The notes beneath the pieces are model-generated. The model worked only from the letters and a program-made list of their open reading frames with translations. It ran no database searches and was not told where the DNA came from. From Priapulus caudatus (lineage: Eukaryota > Priapulida > Priapulimorpha > Priapulimorphida > Priapulidae): a stretch of 64,000 bases of DNA. The first letter of the stretch is position 1; every line of letters starts with the position of its first letter. Below are positions 45,367 through 58,339 of the stretch, in pieces. Location: positions 646,190 through 710,189 of the forward strand of contig NW_014577092.1 in the NCBI RefSeq assembly GCF_000485595.1, read 5' to 3'. The position numbers were made by a program, and so were the translations under genes.

Positions 45367-47969
45367 GGTGTTCGTGTTGTGTGCTGTGTGTTGTGTGTGT
45401 GTGTGTGGTGATGTGTGGTGTGTCGTGTGTGTGTTGTGCTGTGTGTGTGTGTGTGCGTGCGTACGTGCGATGTGGTGTGGGTGCGTGTGTGTGCTGTGTG
45501 GTGCGTGGCCGGGCGCGCGTGAATGGCGTGCGTAAGTTAGTGCGTGCTGGCGTGCTGCGTGTTCTGCGGGTGTGTGCCGGCGTGTGTAGCGTGCGTTGTG
45601 GCCGGTGCGCGCCGTGAATGCGTTGCGTATATAAGTGCGTGCGCGGGCGTGGTGTGTGCAGCGCCGGCGTGAGTGCACTGTGTGATGCGTGCGTTGCGTG
45701 CGTGTTGTGGTGGCGAAGCTGTTTAGCGATATAAACCGAGTAAGCAGGTGGCGCCAGCTCTGTTTCTCCAACAGTCATATAACGCGATATTATGTATGCG
45801 GCCTACGCTTATATATGTATGTATATTATATGTTATCAGAAGTAGAATATTCAGGGAGAGGAGTGTGATTTAATAAACCAAGGGAACTTCGTCATTTGAC
45901 TAGCCATTTAGAATACCTGACGATTTTAACTACGGTAACCAAACAAACTTGAGCTTCAAATCGTCACAGTAACATTCGCCTAGCATTCATTCGCGCCTGA
46001 GATTGGAGCTGAGAGGTGCTGGCTGATTGCGGTAGGGCGTGGCATGCGTGGGTATTACCAGCTGTAAACTAGTCAAAGATTAAGCTCGTCCGGAGTGTGT
46101 GCGTGTGTCCAATTCCAAGGCGAGCCACACCTGCATCGGGCGAGGGCGCAAAGAGTCCCAAGAGTTCGTTAGTAGCTGCCCTATGTCTCTAGAGTTAGGG
46201 CGGGTTATGGAGTCGATTCCTGGCAATCAGAATGGAGAATCAGTGTGGTACGTTTTAGACTGTACCTCCGGATGCGGGTGTATACTAACGAACGTTTCGC
46301 ACGATGCCTAGCGAATGTCCTGTGTACGATTTGAGCTAAGTTGGTTGAGTTACCGCGTAGAAATTCGCAAGGTATTCTAAGGCTATTAAATGAAGAATGA
46401 TTCCCTTATCTATTACTACACTGCCTTCTCTATTAATCTACTCTGATTATGTATATAATAGTATGTTATATATAATCGGCCGCTAGGACTTGCGATTTAA
46501 GGGCGGTATATTTTTTCCGTCGTGACGGGTGTAGATGCATTAGGCTTGATGCACAAGACTAGATGTGTGAGTCACGGCGATTATCGGCTGCGGGATTACG
46601 CGGTACTGGCTGAGTGGGAGTGAACCAAAAAAAACCACAAATGAAGTTATTCCGTCGAACGATGTTGGTCGATTTTGTCATTGTGTTGATGTTGCGTAGT
46701 CGTATGTAGTCGTGATATAGGGGGTCGTCATAGCAGCGAGCCGCTACCCTTTTGTAGCGACTATCTTAGCATTCTATTGTAGTCGTTAGTTATGGTTGTT
46801 CAAGCGACATCAGGACATGAACTGGAACCTCATTGCGAGTGTTGTTTGATATTGACAAGAACTTTTGCGCAATCACGAGAGAATGTTGCTCGAATGCTCT
46901 GGTTTGCTGTAAGTCTGGCGAGTGTTTAAATGTGATTAACGTATTGTGTTAAGTGAACGTAAGAAGGAGGTCGGTATAAACGTGGAGATACACCGTAGAA
47001 ACACGGACTAATCATTAAGTACATCGTTTCTGTAGTGTTTCGGCCGCGCGTTAGGCTCGAGCAAATACCCGGCAGGAGAGTATTTAGCGTTCGGTCTTTC
47101 TATTTTGTTGGTACTTCACGGTTTTTATAGCTTCGGCTGATACTTTGATGGCTCATGTGATCACACTCTGTGCGCGGCCTGCCATGTTTAGATCAACGGA
47201 ACGAATATAGGTGTTGTAACAACTAGAAGGCTTTCGCATACGGCAGCAAGCCGAATAAGCATCAAACAGAGAAATTAAGTTTAAAAATACTCAGGAAGAG
47301 TTCGTCGCATACAAACATATCTACATATTCATTTGTGCAAATAACACAGATTTAAGCTTCTATACCTCGCATCGAAACTTTCAGTAGTTCGGGTCCCCGT
47401 TTTAAAAACACAAAAATGGCACGACCGTCAACCAATGGCTACACCACCTTGAGCGGGATAGCAGCATATTACACGGCCACGGACATTCTACTTCGAATGC
47501 TTCTAGACGTCCACGAGCATCTACCTTGCGTGTCATAATGCAATAGTGTCAGTCTAGTTCAAGAATTTCGTACCTGCAAAAAAAATTCTATAGAATGCTT
47601 TGCCAGAGACAGGGAGGCGTGCTTGGTCCGTGATCGGGGAAAAGTCCAACGGTGTACAGGTTTACGGATGGTACCGTTGTGTGCCACCATTAATACGTTT
47701 CCATTTGCGCTTGGCATTTTATATTTCGTTCATATTTCGACAGCTTTTCAATAACCGCGCCAGCATTCTCGCATTACAATCACGTCTAGTAGAGACATAT
47801 TCGTCGCTGAGAAGTTTTTTGGATGTGCGGTCATTTGTCGGAGGGTCCCCTACTGCAGTGGTTAATCGTTGCCGCGTCTGCATCTTAAAGCGGTTAACAC
47901 TACTGACGTTTGTGTTGCTCCGAATTGGACTCAACATCGCCAACTATATACAACGCGACAATCGGCAGT

Positions 47970-47991
47970 GAAAAAAAAAAAAAAGAAAAAC

Positions 47992-48020
<29 letters not shown>
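47970..48020. repeat. Poly-A tract
   Basis: About 50 A with a few G/C interruptions after CGACAATCGGCAGTG. The clean counterpart at about 56,250-56,270 continues without any homopolymer, so it is probably an artefact of the noisy copy. The string of AAA/AAG codons is not a protein. Confidence 0.85.
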
Positions 48021-48022
<2 letters not shown>

Positions 48023-50440
48023 AACGCAAAAGATGGCGCGAACAACGATAGAGAGCAACATATTACTTCACTGATGCAATCGATTGCTCGAATTCTAAAA
48101 TGTTCCTGACAATTCGCTCACATAAATCGGTAGTGTAAACTAGCTTACAACAGAGCCCGCTTATTTCCCGCCGTCTCCGCAGTAGAGCCTGGAGTGTTTC
48201 TGCTTCTGCTTTTTTCTTTCAATTCGTTCAATCGCATGAATGGATGCGCTGATAGGATTGTCTGGGTCTTAGGCGCAAGCGATATGAGAACGCCTGTTCT
48301 GCTAGATCTATACAAATACGACATACGCATCATACCGTCGTCTCTATTACACTAAAGTTGTCATAGAGCAAGATTCTTCCTATGACAAATATTGTGTGTA
48401 TGGTTGTGGGCATCATAGTTAGTTTAGCGAGGCGCTATTATGAGTAAAGTGCATTTTCAGGCTGTAAAAGGGAACGAAGTCTGACATCGGCAATGATTGT
48501 GATAGGAAGAATGCTGTTCTCTGACAAATAGTGTCATAGAAGCGTATATGCGTATTCGTATTTGTCAAGATTTAGCAGAACATGCTCGCACTAACGCGTG
48601 TAGGTAGCTGCTCCCTCTGCTGTCAGCTGCCTGTCGCAGCGTTTGTTGGTTGTAAAGCCGCTCGCACACGTGAGTAATTTACTCCAGTAAAATTCATCAT
48701 GCGTCAAAATACTTGTGCTCGCTAGCTGCGTAATCTAGCTCCAACACTGGTTACTCACAGCGCATGCGTTTAAAATCATTGTGCTGGCGCACCAGTATTG
48801 GTCTGACGCACAAGTCACGTGATCCTGGCATTACCACTTAACCTTGAGTAATTCTCTACGTGGGGCAGCGCGCTGAACAATATTTCGTCGTGAGTTATTC
48901 TTGACGCATGCGTCATTTAACTGTGAGTAAAAATACTCACGTGGTCGCCGGGCCTTTAGAGTGGGATTGCAAACCACTACGTTGTCCTCCTCCAGCTCAT
49001 TTTGCTAAGCCTCGAGACCGAATATACGGTCACGGGCTAGATCTTCGAACTTCTTGTATCTTCATATTTTTAATTAGGTATAATAATTTATACGACCAGT
49101 CGAGAACGCATGCGGAGAGCTCGAGTAGAAAGTCCTTTGTTCTTTTCGGTCGTCGGCGTTGGTTAGGAACATGTATGTTGTATTCGAGAAAAACTTTAGA
49201 AGAGAAATTTTATGTGTGGTTTGTCTGGTGGCTAGCCTGCCATGCACGCTACGCTATCGGTGCTATTTCGGATGGTGATTTTCATCAAATATTCACATTA
49301 GTATTGAAAATTAATTATTCGACGTAATAAGATCGCAGATTGGCTAGCTTGTTTTTCCTAATAGGCATGCGCAGATCGACAGAAATCGCTATTACTGGGG
49401 GGGCATCACGGTTGTGCAACTTAAAGTGCTACATATTCGCATTCAATTACGCTAATTCTCCGAGTACTCGATAGCAAATACTTACGTGTCATTGGCATAT
49501 TCATACAACCTTATGGCAAAAATAAACTCTAGTTCTCACATTTCACTGCGCGTGGTCTCATAAAAGGTTATTTTGAAATACCTCCAATGTGTTGAAATCT
49601 CTCACGTGTTGTTGACAGTTCCCCTTAATCCCCAGCAACCGTGGCAGCGGGCGGCGGTACAGCGTACGGGCGCAGCAAGATAAAAACATGACGTCACGTC
49701 ACCAGTTCGAAGGGCTTTTGTTTGGAACAGTCGCGTTTTGCGCCAGAATGCAGTTCTCACCGTCTTCTCTTGTGGTTTTAATAGCATAAACCGCAGTGAA
49801 ATGGGAGCAACTAGAGTTTATATTTGTCATAAGGTGTGATTTTGCATGACACGAAGTATTGCTAGCTAGTACTGGAGAAATTAGCGTTTGGATGGCGATT
49901 GTGAGCTCTTAATAAGTAGATTTCATCTCGACGGGCAGAGTTGTACAGCGTCGCATGATAATTTTCCATATGCGGAGTATTTTACCCGATGTACCCATGG
50001 TTTTGCAAAACTGCGCGTCGTAGTCAAATGTGACCGCTCCAGCAAAACCAGGATTAAGTAGGAAATTCTACATTGAGTTATGTGCATATCTGAATAGATC
50101 ATTTAATTACCCTTTAAAATGATATATAATATTTGGCTATATCTAAAGAATTGACCGATCTACAGCAATTTGAAGATCGGAAACACGACTTATTCGGAAT
50201 AATGCAGCTTTTGAGATTAAAGCGTTCTGGGATGAGCGGGATGAGCGGATCTGGGGCCCAGTCGGGGATGAAGCGGTCAGGGGCAGGTCAAAAAAAATAA
50301 TTAAAATTAAAAATGCCATAATAATCTAAGATATCTGAAACCTATATATCGGTTAAAATAGCACTTAGGAATTGTTTTTTGTAAAAATCTCATTTTGTCG
50401 CAGGTAGGCCATTTTTCAGCATTGACATGTGTGCGTGCCT

Positions 50441-50465
50441 NNNNNNNNNNNNNNNNNNNNNNNNN
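50441..50465. other. Assembly gap (25 N)
   Basis: It separates the inverted noisy copy (left) from the direct noisy copy (right). The left flank GCATTGACATGTGTGCGT matches the start of the clean segment at about 53,800, showing that the left piece ends where its source begins. Confidence 0.95.
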
Positions 50466-50509
50466 ATTATCTATATACTAGTATATATATATATATACAC
50501 TATATATAT

Positions 50510-53500
50510 TGTTTACTATTATGGTTTTAGCCGCAAATTACCGGACATCACCCCCGGCATTACCGACAATTACCCCCGAGCATTTACCCTCATGCCTCCC
50601 AGCAATTACCGGCATTCCCGGGCACTACCCGGAATTACGCCCGCTATCACCCCCTGAATTACCCCCCGATGCCTTCATCCCCGGACAATTACCCTGGACA
50701 ATCCCGCCGGCATTTACCCCCCCGGCGCACCCTCCCGGATATCGGAATTTAGCCCCCCGGCAATTTACCGGACATTTAACCCGACAATCACCCGGAATTT
50801 ACCCCCCGGACATTTCCCCGGACAATTACCCCGGATTTACTCCCGGCATTTGAGGAGGCGTTAGGGGACGCGGACGGTTGTGGAGGGAGATGGGAGGAGG
50901 TAGAGAGCGTAGAGGAGGTGCAGGTGGTGCGTTGAGGAGGAGGAGAGGAGGAGGGAGAATGTGATGAGAGGAGGAGCAGGAGCTTAGGTTGAGCGCCTCT
51001 CTACCTCTTCCCTCCCCTATTCCTTCTCTCTTCCTCTCTCCTCCTCACTTCTCCCTCTCTCCCTCCTCACACCTTTCCCTCTTTCCCCTCCACCTTCCTC
51101 TCCTCCTCCTGCTCCTCCCATTTCTCCCCCTCTTGTCCGCCCCTCTCTCGTCCTCTCTCTCCCCACTTTCCCACGCTTTCTCTTCCTCTTCCTATCCTCC
51201 ACTCCTTCCTCTCTCTCTTTTCTCCTCCTCACCTGTCTCCTCCTCTCCTCTCACACTTTCACCACTTTCCTTATATATATATATATATATATAATTATAC
51301 GGCTGCTGATGCGTTGTCTCGTCATTCTATAGGCGTAGGCACGCAATCACGCATGCTTAGTTCCCAGGCTTCTGTGATTCTATTAGCTGACACCGACGCT
51401 AAACATTAACTCGCACTACTTTCGCTTCGTCTGGATTCTTTCGTTTTGAGCATGAGGTTTTTGTATTTACTTGATATATCATGTTAGCTGTGCACATAAC
51501 CACACTCGTGTGCGCGCGTGTCCGTGCGTGCGTGTGTGCGTGTGTGCGTGATGGTTGGTGTGTGCGAGCACGTGAGAGCGCGAGCGCCAGTCAATACTGT
51601 GGTACCTGTGTGTGTGTGAGTGTGTCTTTACTGCTGCCCTGGGCAGTCTCACTCCACTCAATAACTGTACTTTTGGACTCCTCACAAATAGACCACTCAC
51701 TCCGGTATTAGCGAGTAGAGTGAAGTTACCCTACCATGCTGGTTTATGCGCATGCTCTTTGCTTACCCAGGCAGTCTGCGCATGCTCTTTGCTTACCCAG
51801 GCAGTCTGTGCATGCTCTTTGCTTACCCAGGCAGTCTGCGCCTACTTTTTGCTTACCCAGGCAGTCCGCGCATGCGCTTTGCTTACCCAGGCAGTCTGCG
51901 CATGCTTTTTGCTTACCCAGGCAGTCTACGCATGCTCTTTGCTTACCCAAACAGTCGGTGCATGCTTTTTGCTTACACAGGCAGTCCGCGCCTGCTTTTT
52001 GCTTATCCAGGCAGTCTGCGCATGCTCTTCGCTTACCCAGGCAGTCTACGCATGCTCTTTGCTTACCCAGACAGTCTGCGCATGCTTTTTGCTTACCCAG
52101 GCAGTCTGCGCATGCTCTTTGCTTACCCAGGCAGTCTACGCATGCTCTTTGCTTACCCAGGCAGTCTTCGTATGCTTTTTGCTTACCCAGGCAGTGCGCG
52201 CCTGCGTTTTGCTTACCCAGGCAGTATGCGGTCATCCTCTTTGCTTACCGCCAGCAGTCGGCCCGGCATGCCCTGTGCTTCTACCCAGGCAGTCTTGGGT
52301 GAGTCTGCGCAAATGCTCTTTGCTTACGCCAGAGCAGTCTGCGCAATGCTCTCCTTGCTTACCCGAAGGGCAAAGTCTGCGCATCGCTCTCGCTTACTGC
52401 CAGCGCAAGTCCTACGCATGCTCGTTTGCTACTCAGGCAGTCCTGCGGCAGATTTTTGCTAACACCAGGCAGTGCGCGCCTGCGTTTTGCTTACCCCAGG
52501 GCAGTATCGCCAATGCTCTTGCCCTTACCCAGGCAGTGAGGCGCAGTTGATCTTCGTGCTTACCCAGGCAGTCTGCGTGAGTCTGCATGTCCGGTTGCTT
52601 TACAGGCAGTCTCGCATGCTTCCGTACAGGCAGTCCCGGCCTCTCATGTTGTTGGCGAGAGTGACGTCATTCGAACCAGACGTCCGAACTGCCACTTGGC
52701 GCCAGTCCGAGCACAGCCGCAGTCAGCGGCGTCCGCGTGCGATCCCACACCAATGTTCAACGCGCCACGCCGACCAGGTGCCTCGGTCGACCAGCCTCGC
52801 GAGCGGGAGTCGAGAAGGCGAACCATTAGGTGTTGCCGCGTTCAACGGTGATAACAGGCAGGTTGACTAAGCGCCGGGAACTTAAAGCTCGCGTGTTCAC
52901 AGTGAGATGAGAGGAGGTCCAAACCTATCACGAAGAGCGGGGGCGGGTGGGTGGGGTGGGAACCCACGTCCCGGTAGAGACGAGGGTAGGGCAACTGCAA
53001 CGCACGTGTGAAACCGTGAATAGTATATATAGTATGAGTCATGTGAGTGAATAGTATACATTAGCGTAATAGGACTCAAGACTAGAGGGATTCGGGGGTC
53101 GGCGTCTGCTTGCGTTATTTATGACTTTTGGTTCTTTCTGTGCTGGCTTCGACTGTATGATCATGTTGTCTCAGCAGCGTTAGCGAGCCAATGTTCCTCG
53201 CCAGCAAGAGAGTCAGACGTGGGCTGAGCTGGTAGGAAGGGTGGGACAGTGGTAGGACAATCATGATGGAGCCGAGGCGCGCAAATGCGATACAACCTAC
53301 TTGCCGTGAATACAACCTGCGCACACAAGCGATCCAGCGGGTTGGTTTCTACACACAATACGCACGCTCGGCAATATACGGAACGAACGAACGCACGTCC
53401 ACAGCCAGACAGCACCACGCAGCGTGGTGAAACACATATAAGTAACCAACACAAGTTTACATCCGGCTATCCGAGAACGTCATTTCCCTTGGCCACTTAT

Positions 53501-53775
53501 TACATGAGTACATGACGTGGGAGATATATCTTCACTTGTGGGCATCATTTAACCGCCTGGTTAATAATTGCACACGAAACGCGGAGAAAGCAACCGTTAA
53601 CTCCACAACGCCTCAACAGGGCACGCTGCTGCGATTTATCACTGTCTTGCAAAGGTTGACAGGCACGAGTTCCTAATTTAACTTTTAATGAAACGTTAAT
53701 TTAAGCGATCTGTGACACCGCTCCAAGCATAATACGGGGCGGGGCGGGCGCGACTAAGGTCGCAAGCCCTCATTG
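50510..53775. repeat. Direct, insertion-rich copy of 37,976-41,420 (probable assembly artefact)
   Basis: Same order as the first copy: CCGGACA repeat arm (50,525-50,850), purine and pyrimidine tracts (50,850-51,265), AT run, the 30-bp array (about 51,745-52,640), the C1a exon copy (52,640-52,805), and the intron to TCCAAGCATAATACGG at about 53,730. Extra bases are inserted throughout, increasingly from 52,240 on. The right arm of the foldback structure is missing. Joined directly to 53,790 it restores what is probably the true order. Confidence 0.82.
52640..52805 (-). pseudogene. Frame-broken copy of the second C1a exon
   Basis: It matches 40,435-40,596 but with extra bases (TCGAACCAGACGTCCGAACT for TCGACCAGACGTCGAACT) and small losses (CACACCAATG for CACACGCATG context). 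No frame survives. The acceptor side is also altered. It is interpreted as sequence error in a duplicated contig piece. Confidence 0.8.
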
Positions 53776-54389
53776 CCCTTTTAGCGTAACTGAGCCAACG
53801 CACACATGTCAATGCTGGAAAATGGCCTATAGCCTGGACAAAAATGAGAAAAGTGTGGGACAAAAAAAGTTCCTAAGTGCATATTGGTAACCGCGCATAT
53901 ATAGGTGGTCAGATACTCTCCTACGTGATTATTATGCATTATTTTGTAATTTTTAATTATTTTGTTTTTGACCTGCCCCCTGACGGCGCTTATCCCGACT
54001 GGGCCGCCAAGATCCCGCTTCATCCCCCCGCTCCACTTCCAGAAACGCTTTATCTCAAAGCTTGCCGCGCTCATTTCCGAATAAGTCGGTTTTCCGATCT
54101 TCAAGAATTGCTGTAATTCGTCAAATTCTTGTAGATAATAGAGGCCAAATTATATATCATTTTTAAAGGTAATTAAAATGATCTATTCAGATATGCCACA
54201 GAGGGACGCGAGAGAGAGGGCCTACCTAATCCTGGTTTCTGCTGGAGCGGGTCACAGTTTGATTTAACGACCTGCACGTTTTGCAAACCATAGGGTAACA
54301 AGTCGGTAAAAATACTCCGCCATATGAAATTATCCATGCGCACGCTGACAGAAACTCTCAGGGTCCCGAGATGAATATCTACATTAAAA

Positions 54390-54886
54390 GGCCACAATGC
54401 GCATCCAAAAACGCGTAATTTTCTCCAGTACATGAGACCGTAGCAAGAGTACTTCGTGTCATGCATAATCACACTACCTTATGACAAAATAAACTCTATT
54501 GCTCCCATTTCACATGCGCGTTTGCTTAAAAACCCACAAGAAAGAGGTGAGAAAAACTGGCATCCTGGCGCAAACGCCGACTGTTTCCCAAACAAAATAG
54601 CCTCGAAGTGGTGACGTGACGTCACATGTTTTTATCTTTGCTGCGCCCGTACCGCTGTACCGCCGCACCGCTGCACGGTTGCTTGGGGATTAAGGAAACT
54701 GTCAACAACATCGGAGAATTTCAACAACATTGGAGGTATTTTCAAAATACCTTTTATAAGACAACGCGCAGTGAAATGGGAGGAACTAGAGTTTATTTTG
54801 CCATAAGGTAGTATGATTATGCATGACACGAAGTATTTGCTAGTCTAGTACTGGAGAAATTAGCGTTTGAATGCGCATTGTGAGCC
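54390..54886. mobile_element. Foldback (MITE-like) element with a central TGACGTCA
   Basis: The arms begin GGCCACAATGCGCATCCAAA and end with the inverse (TTGAATGCGCATTGTGAGCC). They include TCTCCAGTAC, ACTTCGTGTCATGCATAATC and CTCCCATTTCACATGCGCG. Each arm is about 120-140 bp. The centre holds GTGACGTGACGTCACATG (TGACGTCA at 54,617-54,624) and a GCCGCACCGCTGCACGG segment. Non-coding. Confidence 0.75.
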
Positions 54887-55320
54887 TTTAATTGCACAAC
54901 CGTGCCCAGCATTATAGGATTTCTGTCGCGCATGCTAATTAGGAAACAAGCTAGCCAATCTGGTATACGTCGCAGAATTATTAATACTATGTGAATATTT
55001 ATGAAAATCAATCCGAAATAGCACACGATAGCGTAGCGTGCATGTGCAAGGCTGCCACAGACAACACACAAAAAAATTTCTCTCTAAAGTTTTTCTCCGA
55101 ATAAACATACATTTTCCTAACCAAACGCACGACGAAAAAACAAGAACTTCTACTCGAAGGCTCTCCGCCTAGCCGTTCTCGCTGGTCGCTATAATTAATT
55201 ATACTAATTAAAAATATGAAGACTAACAAGAAGTCGAAGATGTAGCGTGACCGTATATTCGCGTCAGCACCTAGCAACAATGGGTGGGAGGACACACGTG
55301 TGGTTGCAAATCCCACATCT

Positions 55321-55610
55321 AAAGCCCGGCGCACACGTGAGTATTTTTACTCAAGTAAAATGACGCATGCGTCAAAATACTCACGCGAAATATTTTCAGC
55401 GTCTGCCGCACACGTGAGTAAAATTACTCAAGGTATAAGTGGTAATGCAGATCACGTGACTGTGCGCAGCCAATACTGGGCGCACAATGATTTAAACGCA
55501 TGCGCTGTGAGTACCAGTGTTGAGTAGATTTACGCAGCTAGCGCGCACACGTATTTAGACGCATGCATAATTTTACTTGAGTAAAATTACTCACGTGTGC
55601 GCCGGGCTTT
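55321..55610. mobile_element. TIR element, AAGCCCGGCGCACACGTGAG family
   Basis: It begins AAAGCCCGGCGCACACGTGA and ends TCACGTGTGCGCCGGGCTTT. It is 290 bp, with the same interior palindromes as 21,509-22,008 but without the internal duplication, so it probably represents the basic form. A noisy inverted counterpart lies at 48,655-48,955. Confidence 0.85.
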
Positions 55611-55660
55611 ACACACAACAACCGCTGGCGACGGCAGCGACAGCAGAAGGAGCGTACCTA

Positions 55661-55955
55661 CACGCGTATATGCAGCATGTTCTGCTAGAATCTATGACAA
55701 ATACGACATACGCATATACGCTCTCCTATGACACTATTTGTCATGGAAAGATTCTTCCTATTACAAATATTGCCGAGTCAACTTCGTTCCGTTTTACAGC
55801 TGAAATGTACTACATCATAATAGCGCTCCTAAACTCCTATGATGCCCACAACACATACAACAATATTTGTCATAGGAAGAATCTTGCTATGACAACTAGT
55901 GTCATAGGAGAGCGTATATGCGTATATCGTATTTGTCATAGATGCTAGCAGCACA
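55661..55955. mobile_element. Foldback (MITE-like) element
   Basis: TGACAAATACGACATACGCA, TATACGCTCTCCTATGACAC and GATTCTTCCTA in the left part return inverted on the right (GTGTCATAGGAGAGCGTATA, TGCGTATATCGTATTTGTCA). A second inner pair (TTTGTCAT.GAA / CATAGGAAGAATCTT) is nested inside. About 290 bp, non-coding. Confidence 0.75.
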
Positions 55956-56115
55956 GGCTGTTCTCATATCGCTTGCGCCTTCAGCAAAACGAACCCCAAA
56001 CAATCATCAGCGCATCTTCAATGCGATGAAATCGATGAGAAGCAGATAAAAGCAGGAGCAGAAACATCTCCAGCTCTACTGCGGGGACGGCGAGAAACAA
56101 GCGGGGCTCTGTTGT

Positions 56116-56319
56116 AAGCTAGGTTTACACTACCGACTTTATGTTGGCGAATTGGCCAGGTGGACCAATTTCGCAATTCGGCAACTCCGAGTTGGCGAAA
56201 ATAGTTGCTCTCGATCGGTTGGTCGCGCATCTTTTACGTTTACACTGCCGATTGTCGGTTGTATAGTTGGGATGTTCGTCCAATTCGCCAACACAAAGTC
56301 GGTAGTGTAAACCCAGCTT
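56116..56319. mobile_element. Small TIR element, GGTTTACACTACCGACTTT family
   Basis: It starts AAGCTAGGTTTACACTACCG ACTTT and ends AAAGTCGGTAGTGTAAACCC AGCTT. A second inverted pair (TTGGCGAATTGG / CCAATTCGCCAA) follows. About 204 bp. Short decayed relatives (GTGTACACCCAGCTTTAA) occur at about 62,955-62,972. Confidence 0.8.
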
Positions 56320-57642
56320 TAGATGCAGACGCGGCAACCGATTAACCACTGCGTGAAGAGGCGTCGACAAATGACAGCACATCAATAAACTTCTCAGCGA
56401 CGAATATGTCTCTACTAGACTTATATGCGAGAGTTGCGCGGTTATTGTAAAGCTGTCGAAATATGAATCGAAATATAAAATGCAATCGAAATGGAACACG
56501 TATATAGGTGGCACACAACGGTAGCCATCCGTAAATTGTTCACCGTTGGACTATTTCGTCTCTGGAAAAGGCATTCTTTAGAATTTTTTTGCGGTAAAAT
56601 TCTGAACTAGAATGCACTAATTTGCATTATGCACGCAAGGTAGATGCCTCGTGGACGTCTAGAAGGCATTCGAAGTAGGATTGGTCGTGGCGTGTAATTG
56701 TGCTATTCCGTCAAGTGGTGTAGCCATGGTGACCGGTCGGCCATTTTTGTGTTTAAAACGGGACCCGACTACTCGAAAGTTTCGAGCGAGGTATAGAGCT
56801 TAAATCTGTGGTTATTTAGCATGAATATAGTGTATGTTGTGTATGCGACGAAACTCTCTGAGTATTTTTAATTAATTTCTGTTTGATGCTTATTCAGGCT
56901 TGCTGCCTATGGAAGCCTTCTACTGTTGTACAACACCTATAATTCGTTCCGTTGTTAAACATGGCAGGCCGCGCACAGAGTGTGATCAGTGAGCATCAAA
57001 GTATCGCCGAGCTAATGGAAACACCGTCGTAAGTACCAACAAAATAGAACGCCGACGCTAAAATACTCTCCCTGCGGTGTGCTCGAGCCTAACCGCGGCC
57101 GAACACTAAAGAAACGATGACTTCATGTTAGTCAGTGTTTCTACGTGTATTCACGTTATACCGACTCTCTTCTACGTTCTTAACGCAATAACGTTAATCA
57201 CTTTAAACACTCGCCAGATTACAGCAACAGAGCAATTCGAGCAAATTTCTCAGTGATTTCGAAAGTTTTGTCAATAATTCAAACACACTCGCAATTGATG
57301 GATTTCCTAGTCCATCCTGATGTCCTGAACAACATGATAACGACTACAATAGAATGCTAAAAATAGTCGCTAAAAAAGGAGCGGCGCTGACGGACCCCCT
57401 ATATCACGACTACATACGACTACGAACATCAAAACAATACAAAATCGACAAAAATCGTTCGACGGAGATAAGCTATCATGTCCTCCACTCGCCAGACCGC
57501 GTAATCCGCAGGCGATATCGCCGTTGACTCACACATCTAGTCTTGTTGCAGTCAAGCCTAATGCATCTACACCCGTCAGCGGAAAAATATCCGCCTTAAA
57601 TCGGCAGTCCTAGCGGCGATATATATACATATATATATATAT

Positions 57643-58232
57643 ATCAGAAGTAGATAATAGGGAAGGAGTGTAGTCAATAGATAAGGGAAATTCGTCATTT
57701 ACTAGCCTTAGAATACCTGCGATTTACTACGCGTAACTCAACCAACTTGAGCTCAAATCGTACACAGTACATTCGCCTAGCATCGTGCGAAATCGTTTCT
57801 TCGTATACACCCGCAATCCGGAGATACAGTCTAAAACGTACGACACGATTCTCCATTCTGTTGCCAGCAAATCGACTCCATAACCCGCCTAACTTGAAAC
57901 AATAGGCAGCTACTAACGACTCTTGGGCACTCTTGCGCCCTCGGCGATGCGGTGTGGCTCGCTTGGAGATTGGACATCCACGCAACCCTCGGCGAGCTAA
58001 TCTTTGACCTATTTACAGCTGGTATGCCCCCACGCATGCACGCCTACCGCAATCAGCAGCAGCTCCAGCTCCAATCTCCCAGGCGAATGATGCTAGGCGA
58101 ATGTACTGTGTACGATTTGAGCTCAAGTTGGTTGAGTTACCCGTAGTAAATCGTAGGTATTCTAAGGCTAGTAAATGACGAATTTCCCTTGTTTATTAAA
58201 GTCACACTCCTTCCCTAATATCTACTTCTGAT
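57643..58232. mobile_element. TIR element, ATCAGAAGTAGATAATAGGG family (clean copy)
   Basis: 590 bp bounded by ATCAGAAGTAGATAATAGGG and the inverse. The arms of about 130 bp contain AAATTCGTCATTTACTAGCC, ACTTGAGCTCAAATCGTACA and ACAGTACATTCGCCTAGCAT. Both termini lie in TATATA runs. Sequence between the arms is unique and non-coding (frames up to 96 codons without motifs). It is the best copy from which to define this family, with 18,704-19,480 as a longer variant. Confidence 0.85.
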
Positions 58233-58339
58233 ATACATATATATACATACATATATAAGCGTAGCCGCATACATATTCGCGTTATATGACGTTGAGAAAA
58301 CAGCAGCTGGCGCTCCTGCTTCTCGGTTTATACGCTAAA

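Larger units (their letters stand above)
41480..50440. repeat. Inverted, indel-rich copy of 53,790-62,160 (probable assembly artefact)
   Basis: Read as the reverse complement it follows 62,160 down to 53,790 without change of order: the C1a exon copy (41,881-42,165), the hAT-like ends (about 42,760-42,960), GT repeats (43,745-43,890 and 45,300-45,700), the TIR element (45,838-46,445), the AAGCCCGGCGC element (48,655-48,955) and the foldback near 49,490-49,920. Differences are dense single-base gains and losses, plus poly-G and poly-A inserts. It ends at an N gap. An uncorrected long read placed in inverted orientation explains this better than a biological inverted duplication. Confidence 0.82.

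Noticed and set aside
47600-49327. Frames of 123 and 139 codons as genes
   Set aside because: They lie in the noisy inverted copy; the clean partner at about 54,900-56,500 does not keep them.
51612-52550. 312-residue repetitive frame
   Set aside because: Noisy duplicate of the 30-bp array; same reason.
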